A DNA stretch of 29,624 nucleotides from CAKSXP01 sp964539115 (GCA_964539115.1 CAZIHY010000017.1:1-29624); one strand, 5' to 3'. Positions 1 to 8,192 are shown, counted from the stretch's first letter. Notes: generated from the letters alone by a model not told the origin. Program-made: numbers and translations.

Positions 1-49
1 CGATAATCTTTATATACGATATTTTGCTCTTTTTAAGGAGGTTTACATA

Positions 50-784
50 ATGCCGAGATTTTTCGTTGCGGGAACTAATGCTGCAAAGGGCTATGCAATG
101 ATAACCGGCAGCGATGCCGACCATGTCAAAGAGCTGCGCATGAAGATAGGCGACAGGATAGTTATCTGCGACGGTGAGGGGACAGATCACAACTGCCGCA
201 TAAGCCGTATCGGGCAGGGCGAGGTAGAGGCGGAAATCCTTGAAACGACCGACTGCCCGGCGGAGCCGACTGTGAGATGCACGGTTCTTGCGGGCTTTCC
301 AAAGGGAGAGCGCGTTGACTACCTTGTTCAGAAATGCACGGAGGCGGGCGCCTCTGAGATCGTGCTTTTCCTCTGCGAGCGCTGTGTCGCGCGGCCGGAG
401 GGGAAGAGTGTGGAAAAGAAACTGGAGAGGCTGCGGCGCATCGCGGAGGAGGCTGCAAAGCAGTCCGGTCGGGGGAGTATACCGGCGCTCAGCTTCGTGC
501 CGGAGTTTGCCGACGCACTCGAAATCGCGAAGAAGTCGGAGCTGCGCCTGTTCATGTATGAGACCGGCGAGCGCATGACGATAAAACAGGCCATCGAACA
601 GGCCGGGCAGTTCAAGTCCTGCGCGGTTATAACCGGCCCGGAGGGCGGCTTCGAGCCGTATGAGGCGGAGATGGCCCGACTCTCCGGAATGACGCCCATT
701 TCTATGGGACCGCGCATACTCAGGTGTGAAACAGCGCCCGTTATTGCGATGACCGCCGTTATGTACGCGACCGATAACCTGTGA
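50..784 (+). CDS. rsmE: 16S rRNA m3U1498 methyltransferase RsmE
   Basis: The 244-residue protein matches RsmE, which methylates N3 of U1498 in 16S rRNA of the 30S subunit using SAM. Seen: an N-terminal PUA-like part (about residues 1-70, with DADHVKELR), then a SPOUT methyltransferase domain with EEAAKQSGR at 133-141, GPEGG at 196-200 and the knot segment ILRCETA near 223-229. All are family hallmarks and the length is normal. An AAGGAGG ribosome binding site precedes the ATG by 8 bases. In Firmicutes the gene usually follows prmA, which would lie left of the window. The bases before it (1-49) only show the upstream end of this unit. It converges on the greA-like gene, with a shared hairpin between them. 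Confidence 0.96.
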   Translation: MPRFFVAGTNAAKGYAMITGSDADHVKELRMKIGDRIVICDGEGTDHNCRISRIGQGEVEAEILETTDCPAEPTVRCTVLAGFPKGERVDYLVQKCTEAGASEIVLFLCERCVARPEGKSVEKKLERLRRIAEEAAKQSGRGSIPALSFVPEFADALEIAKKSELRLFMYETGERMTIKQAIEQAGQFKSCAVITGPEGGFEPYEAEMARLSGMTPISMGPRILRCETAPVIAMTAVMYATDNL

Positions 785-793
785 AAGTGAAAA

Positions 794-822
794 AAGCCCG
801 TGCCTATCTTTGGCACGGGCTT
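794..822 (-). terminator. Intrinsic terminator between rsmE and greA-like gene
   Basis: An 11-bp perfect stem (AAGCCCGTGCC / GGCACGGGCTT) with a 7-base loop. Read on the minus strand it is followed by six T, so it fits best as the terminator of the leftward greA-like gene. It could also stop rsmE transcripts arriving from the left. Confidence 0.85.
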
Positions 823-844
823 AAAAATTCTGCGTATTGCGCGC

Positions 845-1351
845 TCAATATCCGCTTATCTCCAGACTGTCGTCGTCCGAGCCCTTTTCAAGCGCGCGGA
901 TAACGATATAATAGCTGTAATTCTCGTTGACCTCGACCAGAACACGGTCGCCGACACGGTGGCCGAGCACGGCCTTGCCAACTGGAGATTCCTTGCTGAT
1001 AAGCCCCTTGAGGGCGTTTTGGCGCAAGGTCGTGACGATGCGGATATCCTGTTCCTCATCGTCCTCCTCTATATATATTGTGAGTTTATCGAACAGCGCG
1101 GCACGGTCGTCCGAACCGGATTCAGCTTTTATGACGCGGGCGGTTTTTATCATCCGCTCAAGATAGCGCACACGGCTGTCGTTGCGGTTCTTGACCTGCT
1201 TTGCTGCTTTGTACTCGAAATTCTCGCTCAGGTCGCCGAAGGCGCGCGCCGTTTTGACATCCTCGATTATCTGCGGCCGGAGAACCTTTGTGCGGTATTC
1301 GATCTCCTCCTGCATCTTTTTGATGTCGACCTCGGTCAGTTCATCATACAT
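845..1351 (-). CDS. greA: GreA/GreB-family transcription elongation factor
   Basis: Transcript cleavage factors of this family enter the RNA polymerase secondary channel and rescue backtracked complexes. The 168-residue protein (from the chosen start) has the N-terminal coiled coil, with the tip motif DLSENFEYKAAK at residues 40-51 carrying the acidic residues, and the C-terminal FKBP-like domain (SPVGKAVLGHRVGDRV). E. coli GreA is 158 residues, so it is close to normal length. The open frame extends 16 codons further upstream, but MYDELTEVD is chosen because AAAGAGGTG lies 7 bases before it. There is a D and E rich stretch in the middle (EEDDEEQD). It could be a GreA paralogue rather than the sole copy. 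Confidence 0.9.
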   Translation of the reverse strand: MYDELTEVDIKKMQEEIEYRTKVLRPQIIEDVKTARAFGDLSENFEYKAAKQVKNRNDSRVRYLERMIKTARVIKAESGSDDRAALFDKLTIYIEEDDEEQDIRIVTTLRQNALKGLISKESPVGKAVLGHRVGDRVLVEVNENYSYYIVIRALEKGSDDDSLEISGY

Positions 1352-1462
1352 AAATAACACCTCTTTCCAGAGTATATCGGGTTTCGGATGAAAAATCAAC
1401 TGCGGCTGAAAGACAGATTTTTAAGCTGTTTGGTTTTAGGATGCCAACAGACAAAAAAGGCG

Positions 1463-1497
1463 AAAAACTGCCCCCCTCTGCAGGGAAGGCAGTTTTT
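1463..1497 (-). terminator. Terminator of the psuK-psuG operon
   Basis: Inverted arms AAAAACTGCC and GGCAGTTTTT enclose a loop of about 15 bases, immediately downstream of the psuG stop on the minus strand and ending in five T. Confidence 0.8.
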
Positions 1498-1508
1498 GTA
1501 CTGTGGAT

Positions 1509-2432
1509 TTATCCGAGCTTGCTCAGCTCTTCCGCAGTTTTTGCGGCGAGACGGGCGTTGTTGTAAACAAGCTGAATGTTGGAGTCGAGGGAGTCTCCGC
1601 CGGTTATCTCCTTGATCTTGGCCAGAAGGAAGGGAGTCGTCTCCTTGCCATGAATGCCAAGCCTGCGGGATTCCTCGACAGCCTCATCGATCGCGCGGTT
1701 TATCACCTCATGGTCCATGGAGTATTCCTCAGGGATCGGGTTTGCGACCAGCATGCCGCCGATATGGCCCATATCCTGCTTGACATAGAAAGCGCGGGCA
1801 AGCTCCTCCGGAGTGTCAAGTTCGTAGTCGACCTCAAAACCGGATTTTCGGGTATAGAAGGCCGGCAGCTCCTTTGTGCCGTAGCCAATGACGGGGACGC
1901 CGTGGGTCTCAAGGTACTCGAGCGTAAGTTCCAGGTCGAGTATCGACTTCGCACCGGCGCAGATTACCATTACGGGGGTATGCGCGAGCTCCTCAAGGTC
2001 AGCGGAAATATCCATCGTCGTCTCTGCGCCGCGGTGTACGCCGCCGATGCCGCCGGTGGCGAAAACGCGGATGCCCGCCATGTGCGCGATTATCATAGTC
2101 GTCGTGACGGTAGTAGCTCCGTCCATGCCCTTTGCAACGATGACGGGCAGATCGCGGCGGCTTGCCTTCGGAATGTCCGAACCTGTGCGGCCTAGATAGT
2201 CGATCTCTTCCGGGGAGAGCCCGGCCTTGAGTCTGCCGCCGATGACGGCGATCGTCGCGGGGACCGCGCCGTTCTCACGGATGATTTTCTCCACATTCAG
2301 AGCCGTCTCTACGTTCTGCGGATATGGCATACCGTGGGAAATTATTGTGGATTCAAGCGCGACGACAGGCTTGCCCTCGTCAAGTGCGGCCTTTACATCA
2401 GGCGCTATGTCAAGATATTTATTCAGCATCAT
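1509..2432 (-). CDS. psuG: Pseudouridine-5'-phosphate glycosidase PsuG
   Basis: PsuG reversibly splits pseudouridine 5'-phosphate into uracil and ribose 5-phosphate, the second step of pseudouridine salvage. The 307-residue protein contains ALESTIISHGMPYPQN (25-40). Glu27, Lys89 and Asn285 fall where the E. coli enzyme has its catalytic Glu31, Lys93 and Asn289, all displaced by four. The segment ATGGIGGVHRGAETTMDISADL (125-146) is also diagnostic. The start at 2432 has GGAGG six bases upstream, located inside the end of the kinase gene. The two genes overlap by 14 bp, which implies translational coupling with the pseudouridine kinase. Confidence 0.96.
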   Translation of the reverse strand: MMLNKYLDIAPDVKAALDEGKPVVALESTIISHGMPYPQNVETALNVEKIIRENGAVPATIAVIGGRLKAGLSPEEIDYLGRTGSDIPKASRRDLPVIVAKGMDGATTVTTTMIIAHMAGIRVFATGGIGGVHRGAETTMDISADLEELAHTPVMVICAGAKSILDLELTLEYLETHGVPVIGYGTKELPAFYTRKSGFEVDYELDTPEELARAFYVKQDMGHIGGMLVANPIPEEYSMDHEVINRAIDEAVEESRRLGIHGKETTPFLLAKIKEITGGDSLDSNIQLVYNNARLAAKTAEELSKLG

Positions 2433-3522
2433 TTTTTACCTCCGTTGTATTCATTCTCGCGATGAGCGCGTTTTCGCTCATCGCGCTGTTTATAGTTTCC
2501 GCGGCCTCCATTGCGATCGCAGAGGCGGCAAGTCCTGCGCAGGCGGCGGATGCAAGCGGCAGTCCGTTTATATGCGCCCAGACAAGCGCGGCCGTGAACG
2601 CATCGCCACAGCCGGTCGTGTTCACCATTTCTGCGTGGAGCCCCGGCAGATGCACGCTCTGCAGGTGGTCGGCGGCATAAACTCCGCCCGCCCCAAGGGT
2701 TATGAATACCTGTTTCAAACCTGTTTCGAGCAGCTTTTCAGCAGCTTTGCGCAGGCTTTCCTCGTCCCTTATCTCAATTCCGGAGAGAAGCTCGGCTTCA
2801 ATGCGGTTCGGCTTGAGCGTGTGCAGTTTTCCGAGGACAGGCCGCAATTTTTCCGCCTTAGCCGTTGATACAGGGTCGGCAAACAGCGGAATGCTGCTCG
2901 TCTCAGCCAGATATTCTATGCTTTCCTGCGGAATATTCGTGTCGAAAACGACCGCTGCAGAGCTGTTTATGAGCTTGTGACGGGATTCCAACAGCTGCGG
3001 AGTAAGGTGGTCATAGATCTCCATGTCGCTGACGGCGAGCTGCATATCGCCGTGCTCGTCGTTTATGAACAGGTATGTTGAGGTACGCCCGCCCGCGAGC
3101 AGAGGTGACTGTGATACGTCGATGCCCAGCTCTGAGCAGCTTTCGATCAGCTTTTGAGCGTTCATATCGTCGCCGAAAACCGTCAGGAGGCTGACAGTCA
3201 GTCCCAACAGACTCATGTTATGCGCAATATTTCGCCCGACACCGCCAAGGCTCATGCGAACTCTGCCGGGGTTAGAGTCGCTTTCGACCAGAGGCTTCGA
3301 AGGAGTTCCGCCGATATCGATATTGACGCCGCCGACAACGGTCACATATTTCTCTGCGCCCAGGATATAGCCTCGTCCCGTAATATATCCTTTTTTCATC
3401 AGATTTGATATATGCACGCCGACTGACGAGCGGGTTATACCTGCTTTTTCCGCCAGTTCCTGCTGAGAAATCAGCGGATTTTCACGGATCCAGCTCAGGA
3501 TCTGCCGTTCCCTTTGAGTCAA
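2419..3522 (-). CDS. psuK: Pseudouridine kinase, PfkB family with N-terminal HTH
   Basis: The protein phosphorylates pseudouridine to supply PsuG; this is inferred from the family and from its overlap with psuG. Residues 1-55 form a winged-helix domain (ILSWIRENPLISQQELAEKAGITRS). Residues 58-350 form a PfkB ribokinase fold with GGVGRN at 93-98 and the ATP/catalytic motif TGCGDAF ending near 309, Asp307 being the expected catalytic base. The anion-hole residue is Cys where Ala is commoner. The start is a TTG at 3522 behind GGAGGGG. The DNA-binding domain suggests the kinase may also control its own operon. Specificity for pseudouridine rather than another nucleoside or sugar rests on context. 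Confidence 0.9.
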   Translation of the reverse strand: MTQRERQILSWIRENPLISQQELAEKAGITRSSVGVHISNLMKKGYITGRGYILGAEKYVTVVGGVNIDIGGTPSKPLVESDSNPGRVRMSLGGVGRNIAHNMSLLGLTVSLLTVFGDDMNAQKLIESCSELGIDVSQSPLLAGGRTSTYLFINDEHGDMQLAVSDMEIYDHLTPQLLESRHKLINSSAAVVFDTNIPQESIEYLAETSSIPLFADPVSTAKAEKLRPVLGKLHTLKPNRIEAELLSGIEIRDEESLRKAAEKLLETGLKQVFITLGAGGVYAADHLQSVHLPGLHAEMVNTTGCGDAFTAALVWAHINGLPLASAACAGLAASAIAMEAAETINSAMSENALIARMNTTEVKNDAE

Positions 3523-3572
3523 ACTCTCCCCTCCGTTCTAAACAAATATTTATTTAATATAATCTACTGCTT

Positions 3573-3600
3573 ATGATACACTATTTTTTCGATATGTCAA
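3573..3600 (-). promoter_or_regulatory. Sigma-A type promoter for psuK-psuG
   Basis: On the minus strand TTGACA (3600-3595) and TATCAT (3578-3573) are separated by 16 bp, about 50 bp upstream of the psuK start. The region between promoter and gene is strongly AT-rich. Confidence 0.6.
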
Positions 3601-3606
3601 GAAGAA

Positions 3607-3636
3607 AAAAAGCAGCGCACCTGAATGGTGCGCTGC
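3607..3636 (-). terminator. Terminator of putP-like gene
   Basis: A 9-bp stem GCAGCGCAC / GTGCGCTGC with a 7-base loop sits just after the putP stop. Read leftward it is followed by a run of seven T. Confidence 0.88.
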
Positions 3637-3652
3637 CAATATTTTATATGAA

Positions 3653-5107
3653 TTATTGTTCCTGCCCGGAGGCCACACGGTCGAAGATATCCGTGATCTC
3701 CTTTTCGGGGGCCTTTCCTGCGAGGGATACGACAACGGCAACGATAACACCCGCTGCAAAACCGGGAATGATCTCATATATACCGGTGCTGCTGAGGAAA
3801 GCAAGCCAGAGTATATCGACGATAGCTCCGGCGAGGATCCCGCCGACGGCGCCGCCAAAGGTCAGACGCTTCCAGAACAGGCTGAGCAGGATGACCGGAC
3901 CGAAAGCCGCTCCGAACACGCCCCATGCGTTTTCAACAAGGCCCATGATAGTGCCGCTGTTGGGGTTGGAGGCGATTATAACGGCAACAATGGCGATCAC
4001 GAGAACGACAAGACGGCTGATCCAGGTCATCTCCTTGTCGCCGGCCTTGCCTTTGCGGAGAAGGGGTTTATACACGTCGCTGGCGAAAGCGGAGGCGGAG
4101 GCAAGAAGCTGGCTGTCCGCAGTGCTCATTGATGCAGCGAGGATCGCGGAGAGCAGTATTCCGGAGATGATCGCGGGGAAGATCTTGCGCACCATTGTGA
4201 TGAAAACAACGGAGCTGTCATCTATATCTCCGAGGAAAAGGTGGCCGATGCAGCCGGCTGCAACGGAGAAGATGATGATAAGTACATTCCAGGTTATGCC
4301 GATCTTAGCGCTCTTTTTGAGGTCCTTCTCAGAGCGCAGGGACATGAAGCGGACGATGATATGCGGCATGCCAAAGTAACCAAGGCCCCAGCCGAGACCG
4401 GACACGATGTCTTTCCAGTTTGCGAATAGATTCCAATAGTTGGCCGGCAGTTCGGATGCCTCTACAGCACCCTGACCGCTCTGAATGAGCGCCAGAGCAA
4501 AGATCGGTGCGATCAGCAGGGCGGCAAGCATCAGCAGGCCCTGGAAGAAGTCGGTCCAGCAAACAGCGGAGAAACCGCCGAGGAAGGTATAGCAGATGAT
4601 GACAATGGCAGCGATATACATCGCGACTGTCGAGTCGATTCCTATAACCGTGTTGAACAGTGTGCCGCAGGCCTTGACACTGGAAGCGGCATATATGGTA
4701 TAAGCCACGAGGAAGATGACGGCGCAGATGATTTGAAGCACCTTGCTCTTGGACAGAAAGCGGTTGGTCAAATACTGCGGAATGGTAATCGAGTCATTGG
4801 CAGCGATCGTATAGCGGCGCAGGCGCGGCGCCTCAACGAGCCAGCTGATGGCATAACCGATGGCAAGTCCGATTGCGATCCAAGCCTGACCGATGCCGGC
4901 GGCATATATGGAGGCAGGCAGGCCCATGAGTACCCACGCACTCATATCTGAAGCGCCGGCGGAAAGGGCTGAGACCCAAGGACCCATCTGGCGTCCGCCA
5001 AGGAAATATGATTTCTCTCCTCCGTCCCTTGAGCGGATAAAGAACCAGACACCGATTCCCAGCATAAATACAAGATAGACGATAAAGACGATAAGCTCTA
5101 CATTCAT
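3653..5107 (-). CDS. putP: Sodium/proline symporter, PutP type (SSS family)
   Basis: A polytopic inner-membrane Na+/solute symporter of the SSS family, 484 residues from the chosen start (E. coli PutP has 502). It carries PutP-like segments: SYFLGGRQMGPWVSALSAGASDMSAW in the first third, the conserved LGWGLGYFGMPHIIVRFMS, and NPNSGTIMGLVENAWGVFGAAFGPVILLSLFWKR near the C-terminus, with about 13 hydrophobic spans. The start MNVELIVF is preferred over an upstream ATG because GGAGAG precedes it by 6 bases. It is divergent from a LysR regulator, the usual arrangement for a locally controlled transporter. No putA-like proline catabolic gene is in view, so proline may serve as an osmolyte or a Stickland substrate. 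The substrate is inferred. Confidence 0.92.
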   Translation of the reverse strand: MNVELIVFIVYLVFMLGIGVWFFIRSRDGGEKSYFLGGRQMGPWVSALSAGASDMSAWVLMGLPASIYAAGIGQAWIAIGLAIGYAISWLVEAPRLRRYTIAANDSITIPQYLTNRFLSKSKVLQIICAVIFLVAYTIYAASSVKACGTLFNTVIGIDSTVAMYIAAIVIICYTFLGGFSAVCWTDFFQGLLMLAALLIAPIFALALIQSGQGAVEASELPANYWNLFANWKDIVSGLGWGLGYFGMPHIIVRFMSLRSEKDLKKSAKIGITWNVLIIIFSVAAGCIGHLFLGDIDDSSVVFITMVRKIFPAIISGILLSAILAASMSTADSQLLASASAFASDVYKPLLRKGKAGDKEMTWISRLVVLVIAIVAVIIASNPNSGTIMGLVENAWGVFGAAFGPVILLSLFWKRLTFGGAVGGILAGAIVDILWLAFLSSTGIYEIIPGFAAGVIVAVVVSLAGKAPEKEITDIFDRVASGQEQ

Positions 5108-5148
5108 TTTTACTCTCCGTTCTCTCTTTTTTTGGTGCAAAACGCAAG

Positions 5149-5195
5149 AATCCATTAATTATTTTTATGTATTTCATTACTTGATTTAATGGATT
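5149..5195. promoter_or_regulatory. Inverted repeat in the putP/lysR divergent promoter region
   Basis: AATCCATTAA (5149-5158) and TTAATGGATT (5186-5195) are perfect 10-bp inverted arms whose starts are 37 bp apart. The right arm lies in the spacer of the LysR promoter. Autoregulating LysR proteins usually bind such a divergent region, so these are candidate sites. Confidence 0.4.
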
Positions 5196-5209
5196 GGCTG
5201 TATTATACT
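5181..5209 (+). promoter_or_regulatory. Sigma-A type promoter for the LysR gene
   Basis: TTGATT (5181-5186), a 17-bp spacer and TATACT (5204-5209), about 40 bp before the GTG start. Confidence 0.65.
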
Positions 5210-5247
5210 TCACTTAGATAAATAATGCAATAGGAGATTTTGAAAAA

Positions 5248-6126
5248 GTGTTGTCTTCAAAGTATGAAGTTTTCATTAAAGTTGTTGAGTTGGGCGGGCT
5301 TACGCGCGCGGCGGAATATTTTGGCTGCACGCAGTCCAACGTCAGCCATATCATAAATTCACTGGAGCAGGAATTTGGCTTCCGTCTTATGTACCGCGGG
5401 CGCGGCGGGGTTAAGCTGACGCCGGAGGGACAGAAGATCCTGCCCTCTGTGCGTGCGGTCGTGACGGCGATGGAAGAGCTTGAGCATTCAGCGAAAGACG
5501 TGCGCGGGCTGGATTCCGGAACTATATGCGTCGGCGCGTTTTCGAGCGTCGCGGTACACTGGCTTCCGGGCATCATAAAGAACTTTCAGGCGGAGTATCC
5601 GAATGTTGGACTCAAACTGATGAACGGAGATTATCACGACGTGGATACGTGGCTGCTCGAAGGTGAGGTGGACGTCGCGTTTATAACGCTGCCTACGGAA
5701 CTGGACTGCGAGGTTATTCCCCTTTGTGAGGACAGGCTGATGGCGGTCCTTCCGCCTGACCATCCGAAGGCGGGGCCAGGGAGGCTGCCGGTAGGTGAGA
5801 TCGAGGGCGAGCCGTTTATAACGTTGCTGGAGACGTCGGACCAGGATTCCCGGCGCGCTGTTGAGGCGGCTGGAGTCAAACCGGATATAAGGTTCACGAC
5901 CAAGGACGACTACGCGATCATTGCAATGGTGGAAAATGGGCTCGGCATGAGCATTATGCCGGAGCTTCTCCTGGAGGGACATGCGGGCAAAGTCTGTATG
6001 ATGGAGCTTGAGCCTCCGTCCGTGCGCACGATAGCGCTGGCGATACCAGGAAAGGATCTGCGGTCCCAGGCGGTAATGCGGTTTGCAGAATATGTCCGCC
6101 GCTGGGTCGGGCTAAGGGGAGCATAA
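5248..6126 (+). CDS. LysR-family transcriptional regulator
   Basis: A 292-residue LysR-type regulator. Residues 1-60 form the winged HTH (FIKVVELGGLTRAAEYFGCTQSNVSHIINSLEQEFGFRL), followed by the linker helix and, from about residue 88, a periplasmic-binding-protein-like effector domain (GTICVGAFSSVAVHWLPGIIKNFQAEYPNV). The start is GTG at 5248 with TAGGAG upstream; a TTG one codon later is an alternative. It is transcribed divergently from the PutP-like symporter, so that gene is the likeliest target, with an amino acid or a related solute as effector. That is inference from context. Confidence 0.9.
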   Translation: MLSSKYEVFIKVVELGGLTRAAEYFGCTQSNVSHIINSLEQEFGFRLMYRGRGGVKLTPEGQKILPSVRAVVTAMEELEHSAKDVRGLDSGTICVGAFSSVAVHWLPGIIKNFQAEYPNVGLKLMNGDYHDVDTWLLEGEVDVAFITLPTELDCEVIPLCEDRLMAVLPPDHPKAGPGRLPVGEIEGEPFITLLETSDQDSRRAVEAAGVKPDIRFTTKDDYAIIAMVENGLGMSIMPELLLEGHAGKVCMMELEPPSVRTIALAIPGKDLRSQAVMRFAEYVRRWVGLRGA

Positions 6127-6493
6127 TTGCAGAAAAAAACGCCGTTCCGGACAGTCTGTTCAGAACGACGTTTTTTATTTTGATCAGGCGGCAAAAGGAA
6201 ACAGCTTAAAAAGAAAAAACAAAACAGCAATACGGTGCGACATTCCGTATTGCTGCTTTGTTATATGGGATGAGGACAAAAATGAAAAAGATGAAACTGT
6301 CTCTTGCAAGTATTATATTACACGAGAGATGTTAACAAATAAACAGGGTAAATGTTTCAAAATAATTAAATCGCAACTTTTTGTAATTATTTTTTACTTT
6401 TGATTTGCCATGGTTGGATGCCTCTTACCGACCCTGAAGGCCTACGCTTCCGTTTCGAATTCCAAGATAAAAGGTTTTGATGTGCATAGCGGT
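6127..6493. other. Intergenic region with two terminator-like hairpins, no gene seen
   Basis: Between lysR and the spoIIM-like gene. An imperfect AACGCCGTTC / GAACGACGTT hairpin (about 6137-6175) ending in a T run terminates lysR. A second hairpin, CAGCAATACGG / CCGTATTGCTG (about 6224-6255), has a T-rich tail on the minus strand. A further AT-only inverted repeat (AAAATAATTA / TAATTATTTT, 6359-6393) may end leftward transcripts from spoIIM. No convincing coding sequence was found. Confidence 0.6.
6137..6178 (+). terminator. Terminator of lysR gene
   Basis: Stem AACGCCGTTC / GAACGACGTT with one mismatch, extended by inner pairs, and followed by TTTTTTATTTT, 10 bases after the lysR stop. Confidence 0.75.
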
Positions 6494-7120
6494 TTACATA
6501 ATACAATAACGCGAAAAAAGCACAGGGGTCAGCCATGTCTCGATAGCCGCTGCCAGGATCAACAGGGGAACGATATTTATTACAAATACGCGCACAAGAT
6601 TTTTGAGTTTGGGGACGATGAGCGCACCGTCAAGCCCGACGACGGCTTTGCACATCGTAAGGCAAAGAGAGATGCCTGACGCAAAGGAGATGAAGAGGGC
6701 CGGAAGTTCAAAAATGCCATGAGGCAGCAGCCCAAAGACGATCAGCCGCAGTATTGAAAAGCTGTTTACTGCATAGACGCTGAGTATCGCACCGATAAGA
6801 CCGGCGTTCACAATGACTGCTATAGCAGAGATAAAAAAGAACGGGATAAAGCCCAAAAGTACGCTCGTCAGGCAGGCGCGCAGGTTGTTGAGAAAAAGCA
6901 GCGGCGCAGAGATGTTTCCGTCCTCGCCGACTACCCCGTTGGAAACGGCCTCGGAGAAAAACTGCGTTATCTTCAGGGAGAGGTCAGTGTTTGACACGAA
7001 GAAAAAATAGCTTATCAGAGTTATAGCGAAAAAGCCGACCACAGCAGCAAACAGCGGCCATTTAAGCTCACGTCTGTAAAACACGCGAAGCTCGCGGAAC
7101 TGCGTTTTGATGAATGCCAT
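6494..7120 (-). CDS. spoIIM: SpoIIM-family (DUF95) membrane protein
   Basis: A 208-residue membrane protein with about five hydrophobic segments (around residues 24-44, 88-112, 115-132, 140-160 and 178-198). It carries the SpoIIM/DUF95 pattern NNLRACLTSVLLGFIPFF followed by ...LPHGIFELPALFISFASGISL, whose HG.E..A signature is conserved. In B. subtilis SpoIIM belongs to the DMP complex that drives peptidoglycan remodelling during engulfment of the forespore. A very good ribosome binding site (AAGGAGGT) precedes the ATG. It is the last gene of a leftward run whose members are not otherwise sporulation genes. DUF95 proteins also occur outside sporulation, so the sporulation role is likely but not certain. 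Confidence 0.88.
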   Translation of the reverse strand: MAFIKTQFRELRVFYRRELKWPLFAAVVGFFAITLISYFFFVSNTDLSLKITQFFSEAVSNGVVGEDGNISAPLLFLNNLRACLTSVLLGFIPFFFISAIAVIVNAGLIGAILSVYAVNSFSILRLIVFGLLPHGIFELPALFISFASGISLCLTMCKAVVGLDGALIVPKLKNLVRVFVINIVPLLILAAAIETWLTPVLFSRYCIM

Positions 7121-7132
7121 ATGAAAACCTCC

Positions 7133-7447
7133 TTATTCGCCGAACCAGGCGCATCTTTCCATATCCACACGTCCATCGCAAAGGAACACAACTCCCTCGT
7201 TTTCGAGCAGCTGGCGCTGGATATCTGCTCCCCCGAATGCAAAGGAGCTGCAGAGCGAGCCGTCCTTGAAAACTACCCGGTGGCAGGGAATGACGCCGGG
7301 CTCCGGATTGTGGTGCAGAGCAGATCCAACGATGCGTGCTGCGCGCGGCCTGCCGGCAAGAAACGCGATGAAGCCGTAATTGCTGACCCTTCCCGGGGGT
7401 ATCCGCTTCACCGCCTCGTAGACCTTCTGTGAAAAATCATTTGCCAT
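7133..7447 (-). CDS. MGMT/Atl-family DNA-binding protein (alkyltransferase-like)
   Basis: A 104-residue protein equal to only the C-terminal domain of O6-alkylguanine-DNA alkyltransferases: wHTH with RIPPGRVSNYGFIAFLAGRPRAARIVGSAL, then the active-site loop IPCHRVV (Cys near residue 57) and FGGADIQRQLLENEGV. Short alkyltransferase-like (Atl) proteins flip alkylated bases and flag them for nucleotide excision repair. Most have Trp in place of the Cys, whereas here the PCHR cysteine is present, so residual methyl transfer is possible. The longer open frame upstream is not used: the chosen ATG has GAGGAG ahead of it. The gene starts 10 bases after the ylmH stop, in an operon. Confidence 0.88.
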   Translation of the reverse strand: MANDFSQKVYEAVKRIPPGRVSNYGFIAFLAGRPRAARIVGSALHHNPEPGVIPCHRVVFKDGSLCSSFAFGGADIQRQLLENEGVVFLCDGRVDMERCAWFGE

Positions 7448-7457
7448 AGTGCGCTCC

Positions 7458-8192
7458 TCAATAAATATCCAGTATAACGCGCAAGCGGCCCTTTCGGGTC
7501 TCCCGCGCAATACCGCGGTATACGAATCTGCCGCAGCCGCGGACAGAGATAATATCACCCTCATGAGGTGTGGCCGATGTGTTTGTGCAGATACGGCCGT
7601 TTATGAATATCTTTTCCCGGATGAAAAGCTTCTGGCTCTCGCCGCGGGAGAGATGATAGACGGCCGCAACGACGGCGTCAAGACGTTCTGATGAGACGAC
7701 GAGCTCAGCCTGTTTCAGCTGCGGAAGCGCGTCAGATGGAGGCGCGTCTTCGCGCCTGACAGAGACGGAGGTCCGTTTTATACGTGTCAGTTCTGAAATT
7801 ATGAAATCCGCGACGGATTCAAGACAGAAAACATATCCGTTCCCTCCGCTGAGCAGAATGTCGCCAAGGGTCTCCCGTCGAAGGCCAAGGTGCATCAGCG
7901 CTCCGAGGTAGTCGCTGTGGGACAGATCGTCGGAGAATTTATCGTTCCGGGGCGAGATGCGCAGGCAGGCGACAGGCGCGTATAAGGCGGCATCCTCCCC
8001 AAAACAGGCGAGACAACGCTCGGCGCCGTCAAAACCGCCGAAAAGGGAGTATTCTGTGCCGTTCGCGCTCTGCGGCAGCAATGCTTGCTCCGCAAGGGTA
8101 AGAAAGTCCGAGTAGGCCGCGATACTGCGGCTGTATGAGCGTTCGGCAAGCTCCGAAAGCCGCCGTGCTGTAAGCTTTTCGTCGTCAGTCAT
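7458..8192 (-). CDS. ylmH: YlmH-like S4-domain RNA-binding protein
   Basis: A 244-residue homologue of YlmH, an RNA-binding protein of Firmicutes usually encoded near divIVA and the sep/ylm genes and linked to ribosome rescue or quality control. Seen: an N-terminal domain with LFGGFDGAERCLACFG and ISPRNDKFSDDLSHSDYLGALMHLGLRRETLGDILL, where the LTHRD-like and LGLxRxxxGDI features are characteristic. The C-terminal S4 domain lies at about 180-240 (LFIREKIFINGRICTNTSATPHEGDIISVRGCGRF). The frame begins with two consecutive ATG codons; the second (8192) sits 6 bases after GGAG and is preferred. It overlaps the upstream glycosylase-like gene by 8 bp. Here it is detached from the usual cell division cluster. 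Confidence 0.9.
   Translation of the reverse strand: MTDDEKLTARRLSELAERSYSRSIAAYSDFLTLAEQALLPQSANGTEYSLFGGFDGAERCLACFGEDAALYAPVACLRISPRNDKFSDDLSHSDYLGALMHLGLRRETLGDILLSGGNGYVFCLESVADFIISELTRIKRTSVSVRREDAPPSDALPQLKQAELVVSSERLDAVVAAVYHLSRGESQKLFIREKIFINGRICTNTSATPHEGDIISVRGCGRFVYRGIARETRKGRLRVILDIY

Noticed and set aside
800..1357. 185-codon open frame on the plus strand opposite the greA-like gene
   Set aside because: Antisense shadow of a clear GreA-type gene; it also starts inside the terminator hairpin.
6410..6679. 89-codon plus-strand frame at the end of the spoIIM-like gene
   Set aside because: Mostly antisense to spoIIM and lacks a ribosome binding site.
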